In this document: positions 1 through 5,335 of the stretch, in pieces
Layout of the letters: each line of letters begins with the position of its first letter
How positions within the stretch are numbered: position 1 is the first letter of the stretch
Assembly (NCBI GenBank): GCA_030147905.1
Contig: JASBUM010000558.1
Location: 1 to 6,695, forward strand
Origin: Acidimangrovimonas sp.
GTDB lineage: Bacteria > Pseudomonadota > Alphaproteobacteria > Rhodobacterales > Rhodobacteraceae
Reading direction: 5' to 3'
DNA length: 6,695 nt
Notes under the pieces: model-generated
The model's input: the letters and a program-made list of their open reading frames with translations, nothing else
The model's database searches: none
What the model was told of the DNA's origin: nothing
Position numbers and translations under genes: made by a program

Positions 1-140
1 AGCGCCCTCACTCAGCCCTCGGCGGCAAGCCACCGGCGCTGGTCTATTGGCAGAGAAATGATATCAATCAACCCGATCAGCAGGTGCAACGAGTAGCTTA
101 ATTTACGCCAGATCCTGTCCAAGAGACGGGGAGTAGCTCA
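1..140 (+). mobile_element. Right end of an IS3-family insertion sequence (partial)
   Basis: This is the terminal part of an insertion sequence that begins outside the window. It holds the C-terminus of a DDE transposase (stop at 99-101) and then about 40 bases of non-coding end. The last bases, 131-140, read GAGTAGCTCA, so the element would end in CA, as IS3-family elements do (TG...CA termini). The inward-reading inverted repeat would start TGAGCTACTCCCCG. A near copy of the terminal decamer (GAGTAGCTTA) lies at 91-100, over the transposase stop codon. The outer boundary at 140 is inferred; the left end and the target duplication are not visible, so the exact element cannot be named. Confidence 0.72.
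3..101 (+). CDS. IS3-family transposase OrfB, C-terminal fragment
   Basis: The frame is open from the window edge and ends with TAA at 99-101, giving 32 residues that start RPHSALGGKPPALVYWQRND. The RPHSALGG..P..VY pattern is the hallmark end of the integrase core (rve_3 region) of IS3-family OrfB transposases, which join element ends to target DNA through a DDE active site. Only the tail after the last catalytic Glu is in view, so intactness cannot be judged. The gene lies just inside the presumed right end of the element, as expected for OrfB. The frame is too short for most gene callers and is recognised by motif alone. The exact IS3 subgroup is not determined. Confidence 0.82.
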   Translation, partial: RPHSALGGKPPALVYWQRNDINQPDQQVQRVA

Positions 141-205
141 ATCTTAGGTTTCTTCTTAGTGAGCATAACTTCTTCGGTTTTGTCGATCGGAAATATATTT
201 CAGAT

Positions 206-547
206 ATGGGGGCGCTCGTTCATAATATGAAAAACGGCAATTTTTCATTTCAAAGAAACGAGCTTGATTCTGATCTTGAAAATTTTGCTGAGCGGCTTGG
301 GAGGTTATACGATCATATAGCTGGCAGTACGGCTCCAGTGGAGCTCGGGGGGCGGATGATGGTTGGTTTTAAACCCCTGTCGATTGTTTCTGACAAGGAA
401 TATAGCCGTCGCTTGCGTCTGGCAGATGAATCAGACAGCTTGGCCGCTGAAGCATGGAAATCTCTAGATCAGCTAGCGGCTAAAATTAGACAAGTGATGC
501 CAGGGGCCCTTGACGAGCCAATTTATTCCAGTTCCGGAATGAAATAA
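206..547 (+). CDS. Hypothetical protein, A+T-rich orphan gene
   Basis: An open frame of 113 codons runs from ATG 206 to TAA 545-547. I do not recognise the family. The product is soluble-looking: no signal peptide or membrane segment, many charged residues, and a helix-prone C-terminal half (about residues 70-97, rich in Ala, Leu, Glu and Lys). A short motif, GGRMMVGFKPL, lies near residues 48-58. A second in-frame ATG at 227 gives a 106-residue product; neither start has a clear Shine-Dalgarno sequence. Codon use is distinctly A+T-richer (TTT, AAT, GAT, ATA) than in glyA or nadK nearby, and the gene lies 65 bases beyond the IS3 end, so transfer is likely. It could be a cargo gene, a truncated gene or a chance frame. 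The first two are favoured because the frame is clean through low-G+C DNA, where stops are frequent. Confidence 0.5.
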   Translation: MGALVHNMKNGNFSFQRNELDSDLENFAERLGRLYDHIAGSTAPVELGGRMMVGFKPLSIVSDKEYSRRLRLADESDSLAAEAWKSLDQLAAKIRQVMPGALDEPIYSSSGMK

Positions 548-906
548 TTCTCATACACATAAAGTCGATGTTCGCGATGAGCAATATGCTTGTAGGTCTA
601 TATCAGATCCCGTCTGACCATAAGCCGAGCTGGTTGAAAAGCTGAGTTGCTCATTTTAGATTTATAGCTTGGGATGGAATTTGCGCTGCGCATCAACTCT
701 GAGCGACAAGCGAGCGGCGGGTGTCGGTATTAGCTTCGCTGCGACTATTGAAGCGCATGCCGAGCGAGTTCCTATTGCCTGAGTCTACGGCGAACCCGGC
801 GACGTTAAACGAACCGGACTACAAGCGCCATCATTTCAGCTAGCATACCGGGGCGTGCGGTCATTGCGCCGCCCCCCGCCTGCCAATGCCGCCCGGTGGC
901 TCCGGC
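548..906. other. Gene-free stretch spanning the composition boundary
   Basis: I see no supported gene, RNA or repeat here. The first 300 bases are of intermediate to low G+C, and stops interrupt all frames. The longest open stretch on the plus strand is about 45 codons ending near 842, and nothing in it is recognisable. At about 845-870 the composition switches abruptly to the G+C-rich backbone. A G+C inverted repeat, GGGGCG (850-855) with CGCCCC (870-875), lies downstream of the minus-strand entericidin gene, but it has no T-run and a long loop, so it is only a weak terminator candidate. Confidence 0.5.
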
Positions 907-1047
907 CTACTGCATCTTCTGCTGGGTCTGGCGCGCACTCTGGCTGATCGCGGTGCCGGCCTTGGAAATGTCCTGGCCCGCGCCGGCGATCGTGTCGCAG
1001 GCACCAAGCGCAAGCAGAAGCGAGAGGGTGACGAAGAGGCGGATCAT
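907..1047 (-). CDS. Entericidin EcnA/B-family microlipoprotein
   Basis: A 46-residue protein is read on the minus strand from ATG at 1047-1045 to TAG at 909-907. It opens MIRLFVTLSLLLALGAC: a short charged start, a hydrophobic core and a lipobox LGAC with lipidated Cys17. The mature part contains DTIAGAGQDISKAGTAISQS, matching the entericidin pattern C[ND]T..G.G.D[IV]..[GA]..I. Entericidins are small envelope lipoproteins; in E. coli EcnA/EcnB are described as an antidote/toxin pair linked to stationary-phase lysis, while the widespread single-copy alphaproteobacterial members are mostly uncharacterised. GGAGA at 1053-1057 sits five bases before the ATG, and a promoter candidate lies at 1079-1107. 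The +2 residue is Asp, which in enterobacteria retains lipoproteins in the inner membrane; whether this holds here is unknown. Only one copy is visible, so toxin/antidote pairing is not supported. Confidence 0.88.
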   Translation of the reverse strand: MIRLFVTLSLLLALGACDTIAGAGQDISKAGTAISQSARQTQQKMQ

Positions 1048-1078
1048 GTCGGTCTCCAACCGGTTGCGGGTCGGGCCG

Positions 1079-1107
1079 ATATCAGGTCAAGGCCGGGTCC
1101 AAGTCAA
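1079..1107 (-). promoter_or_regulatory. Candidate sigma-70-type promoter for the entericidin gene
   Basis: On the minus strand, TTGACT (1107-1102) and TGATAT (1084-1079) are separated by exactly 17 bases. The -35 box matches consensus at five of six positions; the -10 box is weaker. Initiation would fall near 1072, giving a 5' leader of about 25 bases that includes the GGAGA ribosome site. A second TTGACC abuts the -10 box. The call is by inspection only. Confidence 0.5.
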
Positions 1108-1413
1108 CACCGCTGTCGCGACCCGGCCGGCGCGTTTCGCGTAACCGTTTGTTAATCATGCTTCGTCAGGCTGGACGGGCGCGTATCGGCTCCGCTCGAA
1201 CGAAGGGCAGGTTCGGCTGTTGCGCGGTGTTCGGTATGCGCGATGCCTGGGCCGATCATGCACCGATCCTGTGCCGGTCGTGCGCCGATCCTGCGCCGCC
1301 GCGAGGTTCCGCGGTGCCGGGCCCCGGGGGGCGAGCGGGTGCGCCGCCGCGGCTGCCGGGTCCGGATCGTGACGGGACCGCGAGGGAAGCGGTGGCATAG
1401 GCGGGCGGCAGAT

Positions 1414-1455
1414 GAAGGGACGCGGTGATTGAAGGGACGCGGTGATTGAAGGGAC
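1414..1455 (+). repeat. 17-bp tandem repeat, 2.5 copies, over a translation start region
   Basis: The unit GAAGGGACGCGGTGATT occurs exactly at 1414-1430 and 1431-1447. A third copy begins at 1448 and matches for eight bases (GAAGGGAC) before diverging. Each unit carries a purine-rich, ribosome-site-like GAAGGGA. The third GAAGGGA lies eight bases before the favoured ATG of the lipoprotein gene, so the repeat duplicates its initiation segment. The GTG in the second unit (1442) is in frame with the gene; the GTG in the first (1425) soon meets a stop. Confidence 0.9.
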
Positions 1456-1462
1456 AGCGGCG

Positions 1463-1798
1463 ATGATGCGTTCGGCGGCCGGTCTGGCGGCGCTCATGCT
1501 CTCGGCCTGTGCCCAACCAGCGCCCGGCATGTGGGGCGGGGAATCCATTCGGCTTTGGCGTGGCGGGCACGAGATGGTCGTCGTGCGCAAGGCCAACCGG
1601 GTGGAAGTGATCCGTCTGGGCTATGCGCCACGGGCCAGCCGCGCCGCCCTGCGCGACGCCATGATGCGCCTGATCCCCGAGGTCACCGGCTGTCGGCCGC
1701 ACGCGCGGAGCCTGCGCGGCGACAGCGGAGAGATCAGGGCGCGCTTGCGTTGCCCGGTCGATGCGCCCTATCCGTTCACACCGTCGGCGCTTGAGTAA
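1463..1798 (+). CDS. Small putative lipoprotein, function unknown
   Basis: From ATG 1463 the product has 111 residues and begins MMRSAAGLAALMLSACAQ: a signal peptide with lipobox LSAC and lipidated Cys16. The mature part is basic, with a run RLWRGGHEMVVVRKANRVEV that looks like beta strands. Two further cysteines, C77 and C97, may form a disulfide in the periplasm. I do not recognise a family. The frame also opens at GTG 1442, but that start would put a hydrophilic stretch ahead of the signal peptide. ATG 1463, or the adjacent ATG 1466, behind GAAGGGA (1448-1454) is better. The gene stops at TAA 1796-1798 and converges on the hydrolase gene. It is unlike a helper of the entericidin and probably has an unrelated envelope role. 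Confidence 0.72.
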   Translation: MMRSAAGLAALMLSACAQPAPGMWGGESIRLWRGGHEMVVVRKANRVEVIRLGYAPRASRAALRDAMMRLIPEVTGCRPHARSLRGDSGEIRARLRCPVDAPYPFTPSALE

Positions 1799-1949
1799 GC
1801 GGCGGCGCTTGCCGCGCTGCACCCGCGCAGGAACTGAGCGGCCCGCCGGCGATCGGTGGCTTCGGCCAGGGCCGCCTTGACGCGTCCCGGCCCGCACGGG
1901 CGGCCCCGCCGGTGCTCAGGAGGTCCTCAGTGCAGCCGGCGCGACCGGT

Positions 1950-2729
1950 TCAGCCCGGCGCCTCGTGATCGAGAAAGGCCGCGACTGCAGCTTCGAAGGC
2001 GCGCGGGCGTTCGGCGTGCAGCCAGTGCCCCGCGCCGGGGATCTTCGCGAATCGCGCCGCGGGAAACAGGGCGCGGATCTGCGGGCGGTGCTCGGGGCGG
2101 ATGTAGTCGCTTTGCGCACCGGCGAGAAACAGGGCCGGCCCGTCGAACCGGCCCATGATCTCGGGCCAGCCGGTGATATGGGCCATCTCGGCTTCGAGCA
2201 CGTCGAGGTTGAGCCGCCAGCGCGGCGGGTCGACCTTCAGGTCGAGCGACTGGAGCAGGAATGCCCGCGTCGCCTCGTCCTCGACGATCGCGGCAAGCCG
2301 GCGGTCGGCCTCGGCGCGGCTGTGCAGCCCCTGAAGGTCAAGCCCCCGCATCGCGGCGATCAGATGCGACTGGCTGTGTCCGTAGGCCACCGGCGCGATA
2401 TCGGCGACCACCAGCCGGCGCAACAGCTGCGGATGGTCTAGCGCCAGCGTCATCGCGGCCTTGCCGCCCATCGAATGGCCCAGCACATCGAAGGGACCGC
2501 CGCCATGGCTTTCGATCACCTCCGCCAGATCGGCCGCCAGATCGGGGTAGCGATGGCCGGATTCCCAGGGGCTGGTGCCGTGATTGCGCATGTCGACGGC
2601 GATGACCTGTCTTTCGGCCGAGAGCCTGCGCGCGATCACGCCCCAGTTGCGGGCAGAGCCGAACAGGCCGTGGGCGATCAGAAGCGGTGGACGCGCGGTC
2701 GGGGCGCCGTGAAGAACCTTTACGAGCAT
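1950..2729 (-). CDS. Alpha/beta-fold hydrolase, YbfF/ABHD11-like esterase
   Basis: A 259-residue cytoplasmic hydrolase with no signal peptide. Visible features in order: oxyanion region HGLFGSARNWG (residues 20-30), DMRNHGTSPW (46-55), nucleophile elbow GHSMGG with Ser86, acid Asp208 in AGAQSDYI, and catalytic His235 in GAGHW. A lid-like helical part (about 115-190) lies between the strands. HGLFGS..NW and DMRNHG are characteristic of the YbfF/ABHD11 group, carboxylesterases and thioesterases of small acyl substrates; the physiological substrate cannot be read from sequence. Length is typical of the group. The gene follows glyA on the same strand after 163 bases with a hairpin between, so co-transcription is uncertain. 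No clear Shine-Dalgarno sequence precedes ATG 2729-2727, but MLVKVLHG fits the usual start of the family. Confidence 0.9.
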   Translation of the reverse strand: MLVKVLHGAPTARPPLLIAHGLFGSARNWGVIARRLSAERQVIAVDMRNHGTSPWESGHRYPDLAADLAEVIESHGGGPFDVLGHSMGGKAAMTLALDHPQLLRRLVVADIAPVAYGHSQSHLIAAMRGLDLQGLHSRAEADRRLAAIVEDEATRAFLLQSLDLKVDPPRWRLNLDVLEAEMAHITGWPEIMGRFDGPALFLAGAQSDYIRPEHRPQIRALFPAARFAKIPGAGHWLHAERPRAFEAAVAAFLDHEAPG

Positions 2730-2860
2730 GGCGTCGGTGATACCGGGCGCATCGCACTGCCGCCAGATGATTCGCCTCGCCGCCGGTCAGATCGGCGCGA
2801 TCCGGCGTGGGGTCCCGGCATCTCGGCAAGTGGCGGCCCATGGCGGGGCGCGGGTTTGAC

Positions 2861-2884
2861 GGGCCGGCCGAATGCCGCCGGCCC
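2861..2884 (-). terminator. Hairpin after glyA, possible terminator
   Basis: A perfect 8-bp stem, GGGCCGGC (2861-2868) with GCCGGCCC (2877-2884), encloses an 8-base loop, starting 9 bases after the glyA stop. No T-tract follows on the minus strand (the next bases are GTCAAACCC), so it is not a textbook intrinsic terminator. It could instead stabilise the glyA mRNA end or attenuate read-through into the hydrolase gene. Confidence 0.45.
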
Positions 2885-2892
2885 GGCCGTCG

Positions 2893-4203
2893 CTAGAGCC
2901 CGGGGTAAAGCGGGAAGCGCGCGCAAAGTGCCGCGACCTTCTCGCGCACCGCGGCCTCCACCGTGCCGTTGCCGTCGGCGCCATTGGCGGCCAGCCCGTC
3001 GACCACTTCGACGATCCAGGCGCCGATCTGGCGGAACTCCGCCTCGCCGAACCCGCGGGTGGTGCCCGCCGGCGTGCCCAGACGCACCCCCGAGGTCACG
3101 GTGGGCTTTTCGGGGTCGAAGGGGATGCCGTTCTTGTTGCAGGTGATATGGGCGCGGCCCAGGGCGGCCTCGGTCTCGTTGCCCTTGACGCCCTTGGGTC
3201 GCAGATCGACCAGCATGACATGGGTGTCGGTACCGCCGGTGACGATGTCGAGCCCGCCCTTCATCAATTCGTCGGCCAGCGCACGGGCATTGGTCACGAC
3301 CTGCGCCGCATAAGCGCGAAATTCGGGTCGCAGCGCCTCGCCGAAGGCCACCGCCTTGGCCGCGATGACATGCATCAGGGGCCCGCCCTGAATGCCGGGG
3401 AAGATCGCCGAATTGACCTTCTTGGCGATGTTCTCGTCATTGGTCAGGATCATCCCGCCGCGGGGGCCGCGCAGGGTCTTGTGGGTGGTGGTGGTCGCCA
3501 CATCGGCATGGGGGAAGGGCGAGGGATGCTGCCCGCCCGCGACGAGGCCCGCGAAATGGGCCATATCGACCATCAAAAGCGCGCCGACGCTGTCGGCGAT
3601 CTCGCGGAAGCGGGCGAAGTCGATCACCCGCGGCACCGCCGAGCCGCCGGCGATGATCAGCGCGGGCTTATGCTCGGCCGCCAGCTGGTCGACCTGCTCG
3701 TAATCGATCCGGCTGTCCTGCTGGCGCACGCCGTATTGCACCGCGTTGAACCACTTGCCCGATTGATTGGGCGCCGCGCCATGGGTCAGATGCCCGCCCG
3801 AGGCGAGGTTCATCCCCAGGATCGTCGCGCCGGGTTTCAACAGTGCGTTGTACACGCCCTGATTGGCCTGGCTGCCCGAATGGGGCTGAACATTGGCGAA
3901 GGCACAGCCGAAAAGCGCCTTCGCGCGCGAGATCGCCAGATCCTCGGCGATATCGACGAACTGGCAGCCGCCGTAATAGCGCCGCCCCGGATAGCCTTCG
4001 GCATATTTGTTGGTCAGGACAGAGCCCTGGGCCGCCATCACCGCCGATGAGACGATGTTCTCCGAGGCGATCAGCTCGATCTCGTCGCGCTGACGGCCCA
4101 GTTCCTGGCCGATGGCGGCGAAGATCTCGGGGTTGCGCTCGGCAAGGCTGTCGGTGAAAAATCCGGGATCGTGGCTGGCGGCGGCTTTGCTCGGGGCGTT
4201 CAT
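2893..4203 (-). CDS. glyA: Serine hydroxymethyltransferase
   Basis: A full-length 436-residue cytoplasmic PLP enzyme. It interconverts serine plus tetrahydrofolate with glycine plus 5,10-methylene-tetrahydrofolate, the main source of one-carbon units. Visible family signatures: LIASENIVS with catalytic Glu48, [15 protein letters not shown] (65-79), substrate and PLP region QPHSGSQAN (106-114), VDMAHFAGL with the cofactor Asp213 and His216, and [14 protein letters not shown] with the PLP lysine Lys242. The segment SAVPR (188-192) has Val where many SHMTs have Tyr (SAYPR); this may be a lineage trait. The start ATG 4203-4201 is preceded by AGGAGA (4209-4214) at a five-base spacing, a strong ribosome site. 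The gene diverges from nadK. Length and motifs are normal, so function is near certain. Confidence 0.98.
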   Translation of the reverse strand: MNAPSKAAASHDPGFFTDSLAERNPEIFAAIGQELGRQRDEIELIASENIVSSAVMAAQGSVLTNKYAEGYPGRRYYGGCQFVDIAEDLAISRAKALFGCAFANVQPHSGSQANQGVYNALLKPGATILGMNLASGGHLTHGAAPNQSGKWFNAVQYGVRQQDSRIDYEQVDQLAAEHKPALIIAGGSAVPRVIDFARFREIADSVGALLMVDMAHFAGLVAGGQHPSPFPHADVATTTTHKTLRGPRGGMILTNDENIAKKVNSAIFPGIQGGPLMHVIAAKAVAFGEALRPEFRAYAAQVVTNARALADELMKGGLDIVTGGTDTHVMLVDLRPKGVKGNETEAALGRAHITCNKNGIPFDPEKPTVTSGVRLGTPAGTTRGFGEAEFRQIGAWIVEVVDGLAANGADGNGTVEAAVREKVAALCARFPLYPGL

Positions 4204-4233
4204 GGGCGTCTCCTGAGGGCTCGGAATAGGCGG

Positions 4234-4262
4234 TATCTACCCGATCGCGGCGCGCGCCGCAA
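4234..4262 (-). promoter_or_regulatory. Weak promoter candidate for glyA
   Basis: On the minus strand TTGCGG (4262-4257) and TAGATA (4239-4234) are 17 bases apart, placing initiation about 25 bases before the start codon. Each hexamer matches consensus only partly, and the spacer is nearly all G+C. It is the best pair I could find between glyA and nadK, but support is slight. Confidence 0.25.
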
Positions 4263-4339
4263 AGGCCCAATGCGACGTTTCGCGCGGCCGCGGCGGCGTG
4301 CGTGTCGCGGATCGGAAACGCGGCGTGTTCTTGATGGGC

Positions 4340-4355
4340 GCGCCGGCACCGGCGC
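4340..4355. repeat. Perfect G+C inverted repeat in the glyA-nadK gap
   Basis: GCGCCGG (4340-4346) and CCGGCGC (4349-4355) form a perfect palindrome around a CA centre. Another short palindrome, GCCGCCGGCGGC, follows almost at once. It could be an operator-like site for a divergent promoter region, a hairpin in a leader, or simple G+C-rich sequence. Confidence 0.55.
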
Positions 4356-4366
4356 CGCCGCCGGCG

Positions 4367-4402
4367 GCACCGCCGACTGCACCGCCGGCCGCACCGCCAG
4401 AC
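4367..4402. repeat. 12-bp tandem repeat, three copies
   Basis: Three units beginning GCACCGCC recur every 12 bases, at 4367, 4379 and 4391, with variable last bases (GACT, GGCC, AGAC). Translated in the nadK frame they give a Pro/Ala-rich stretch, which I regard as non-coding leader rather than protein. Confidence 0.75.
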
Positions 4403-4441
4403 CAGGGCCAGACCGGGGCCAGATCGGGGCCAGATCGGGGG
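4400..4441. repeat. 11-bp tandem repeat, nearly four copies
   Basis: Units of GAYCRGGGCCA lie at 4400-4410, 4411-4421 and 4422-4432, with a shortened fourth (GATCGGGGG) at 4433-4441. The third unit differs from the second by one base (GATC for GACC). The 11-bp period is close to one DNA helical turn and is not a multiple of three, which argues against selection as coding sequence. The array ends 51 bases before the favoured nadK start and lies about 200 bases from glyA, inside their shared upstream region. Confidence 0.88.
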
Positions 4442-4482
4442 TTGAGTTCGCCGCCCGCCACGGTGAACATGGCGCCCGGAAC

Positions 4483-4488
4483 GGAGGT
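4483..4488 (+). promoter_or_regulatory. Ribosome-binding site deciding the nadK start
   Basis: GGAGGT lies four bases before ATG 4493 and is by far the best Shine-Dalgarno match in the region. The upstream ATGs in the same frame (4298, 4469) have no comparable site. This favours a 257-residue NAD kinase over longer versions that would include translated repeats. Confidence 0.75.
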
Positions 4489-4492
4489 GGGG

Positions 4493-5266
4493 ATGGTTCG
4501 GGCAGGCGATGTCAGGTTGAGCTTCATGGCGAGTGACGCGCCCGAGGCCCGTTCGGCGCTGGCGGTGTTGGGTGCGCGTTACGGGCAGGTCCCGCTGGAG
4601 GAGGCCGAATGTATCGTGGCGCTGGGTGGCGACGGCTTCATGTTGCACGTCCTGCACGCGACCGAGGGCATGCATCTGCCGGTCTACGGCATGAATTGCG
4701 GCACCATCAGCTTCCTGATGAACGAATTCTCCGAGGAGAAGCTGCTCGAACGGCTCGACGCGGCGGAGGCGGCGGTCATCAACCCGCTGGCGATGCGCGC
4801 CGAGGATAGCGACGGCCGCGTGCATCAGGCCCTTGCGATCAACGAGGTGTCGCTTTTGCGGGCCGGTCCGCAGGCCGCCAAGCTGCGCATCTCGATCGAC
4901 GGACGGATGCGGATGGAGGAACTGGTCTGCGACGGCGCGCTGGTGGCCACGCCTGCCGGCTCCACCGCCTACAACTATTCCGCCCACGGGCCGATCCTGC
5001 CCATCGGATCGGATGTCCTGGCGCTGACCGCGATGGCCGCCTTTCGGCCGCGGCGCTGGCGCGGCGCGATCCTGCCCAAGGCCGCGCATGTCCGGTTCGA
5101 TGTGCTCGAATCGGAAAAGAGGCCGGTCATGGCCGATGCCGACGGCCGTTCGGTGCGCAACGTGCAGTGGGTCGAGATCCGCAGCGAGCCCCGGGTGAGC
5201 CACCGGATCCTCTTCGATCCCGGACACGGCCTGGAAGAGCGGATGTTCCGCGAACAATTCACCTGA
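4493..5266 (+). CDS. nadK: NAD kinase
   Basis: The product phosphorylates NAD to NADP with ATP (or polyphosphate in some homologues) in the cytoplasm and is the only known route to NADP in bacteria. From ATG 4493 it has 257 residues, the usual size for alphaproteobacterial NAD kinases. Visible signatures: ALGGDGFML (43-51) with catalytic Asp47 of the GGDG motif; NCGTISFLMN (68-77); AINEVS (115-120) with the conserved Asn-Glu that binds NAD; and CDGALVATPAGSTAYNYSA (146-164), the second nucleotide-binding region. The frame is open back to ATG 4298, but the extra 65 residues come from repeats and are Pro/Ala-rich, so they are excluded; ATG 4469 is a less likely alternative. The gene diverges from glyA and ends facing the sigma-54-type regulator gene, with a shared hairpin between the stops. 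Confidence 0.96.
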   Translation: MVRAGDVRLSFMASDAPEARSALAVLGARYGQVPLEEAECIVALGGDGFMLHVLHATEGMHLPVYGMNCGTISFLMNEFSEEKLLERLDAAEAAVINPLAMRAEDSDGRVHQALAINEVSLLRAGPQAAKLRISIDGRMRMEELVCDGALVATPAGSTAYNYSAHGPILPIGSDVLALTAMAAFRPRRWRGAILPKAAHVRFDVLESEKRPVMADADGRSVRNVQWVEIRSEPRVSHRILFDPGHGLEERMFREQFT

Positions 5267-5294
5267 GAAGGGCAATCGCCGCGGGTGCCCTGTC

Positions 5295-5335
5295 GGGCCG
5301 GCCCCGCGCAGACCTCGCGCGGTGTGGGCCGGTCC
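5295..5335. terminator. Bulged hairpin between convergent genes, likely bidirectional terminator
   Basis: Bases 5295-5303 pair with 5327-5335 (nine pairs, one G-U). Bases 5304-5309 (CCGCGC) pair with 5317-5322 (GCGCGG) around a 7-base loop, and four unpaired bases (5323-5326) form a bulge. It sits between the nadK stop (5266) and the regulator stop (5345-5347), where both transcripts should end. There is no T-tract on either side, which weakens a classical Rho-independent reading. Confidence 0.62.

Larger units (their letters stand above)
1048..1462. other. Intergenic region between divergent small lipoprotein genes
   Basis: Apart from the entericidin promoter and ribosome site on the left and the tandem repeat on the right, I find no supportable gene. 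Several G+C-driven open frames exist on both strands, but none has a recognisable motif or a good start site. The segment carries two imperfect 17-bp copies of TGCRCCGATCCTGYGCC (1259-1275 and 1281-1297, period 22) and a G+C-rich run around 1310-1400. It presumably holds the promoter of the plus-strand lipoprotein gene, but no clear -35/-10 pair was found. Confidence 0.45.

Noticed and set aside
548..850. Possible remnants of a second transposase or a tRNA-like attachment site
   Set aside because: I tried to read both strands for transposase motifs, a tRNA cloverleaf and terminal inverted repeats and could not support any.
850..875. Terminator for the entericidin gene
   Set aside because: The 6-bp G+C stem has a 14-base loop and no T-run, so it is not reported as a terminator feature.
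886..1155. Two plus-strand open frames of 82-89 codons
   Set aside because: They lie opposite the entericidin gene, whose motif, lipobox and ribosome site are far more convincing.
1256..1897. A 213-codon minus-strand open frame (and a 146-codon one at 1156-1596)
   Set aside because: The products are Arg/Pro/Ala-rich without motifs or ribosome sites, and they overlap the plus-strand lipoprotein gene, which has a lipobox and a good start.
2872..4050. A 392-codon plus-strand open frame opposite glyA
   Set aside because: It is the complement of a clear serine hydroxymethyltransferase gene, and the translation has no recognisable domain.
4204..4290. Glycine riboswitch or other leader RNA before glyA
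   Set aside because: The likely leader is short (about 25-30 bases) and shows no conserved glycine-aptamer elements.
4400..4441. Possible CRISPR-like array
   Set aside because: The units are 11 bp, directly abutting, with no spacers and no cas genes; this is a simple tandem repeat.
3668..5275. A 535-codon minus-strand open frame across nadK and the start of glyA
   Set aside because: It is antisense to nadK and out of frame with glyA, both certain by motif. Its product is Arg/His-rich with no known domain, as expected of shadow frames in G+C-rich DNA.
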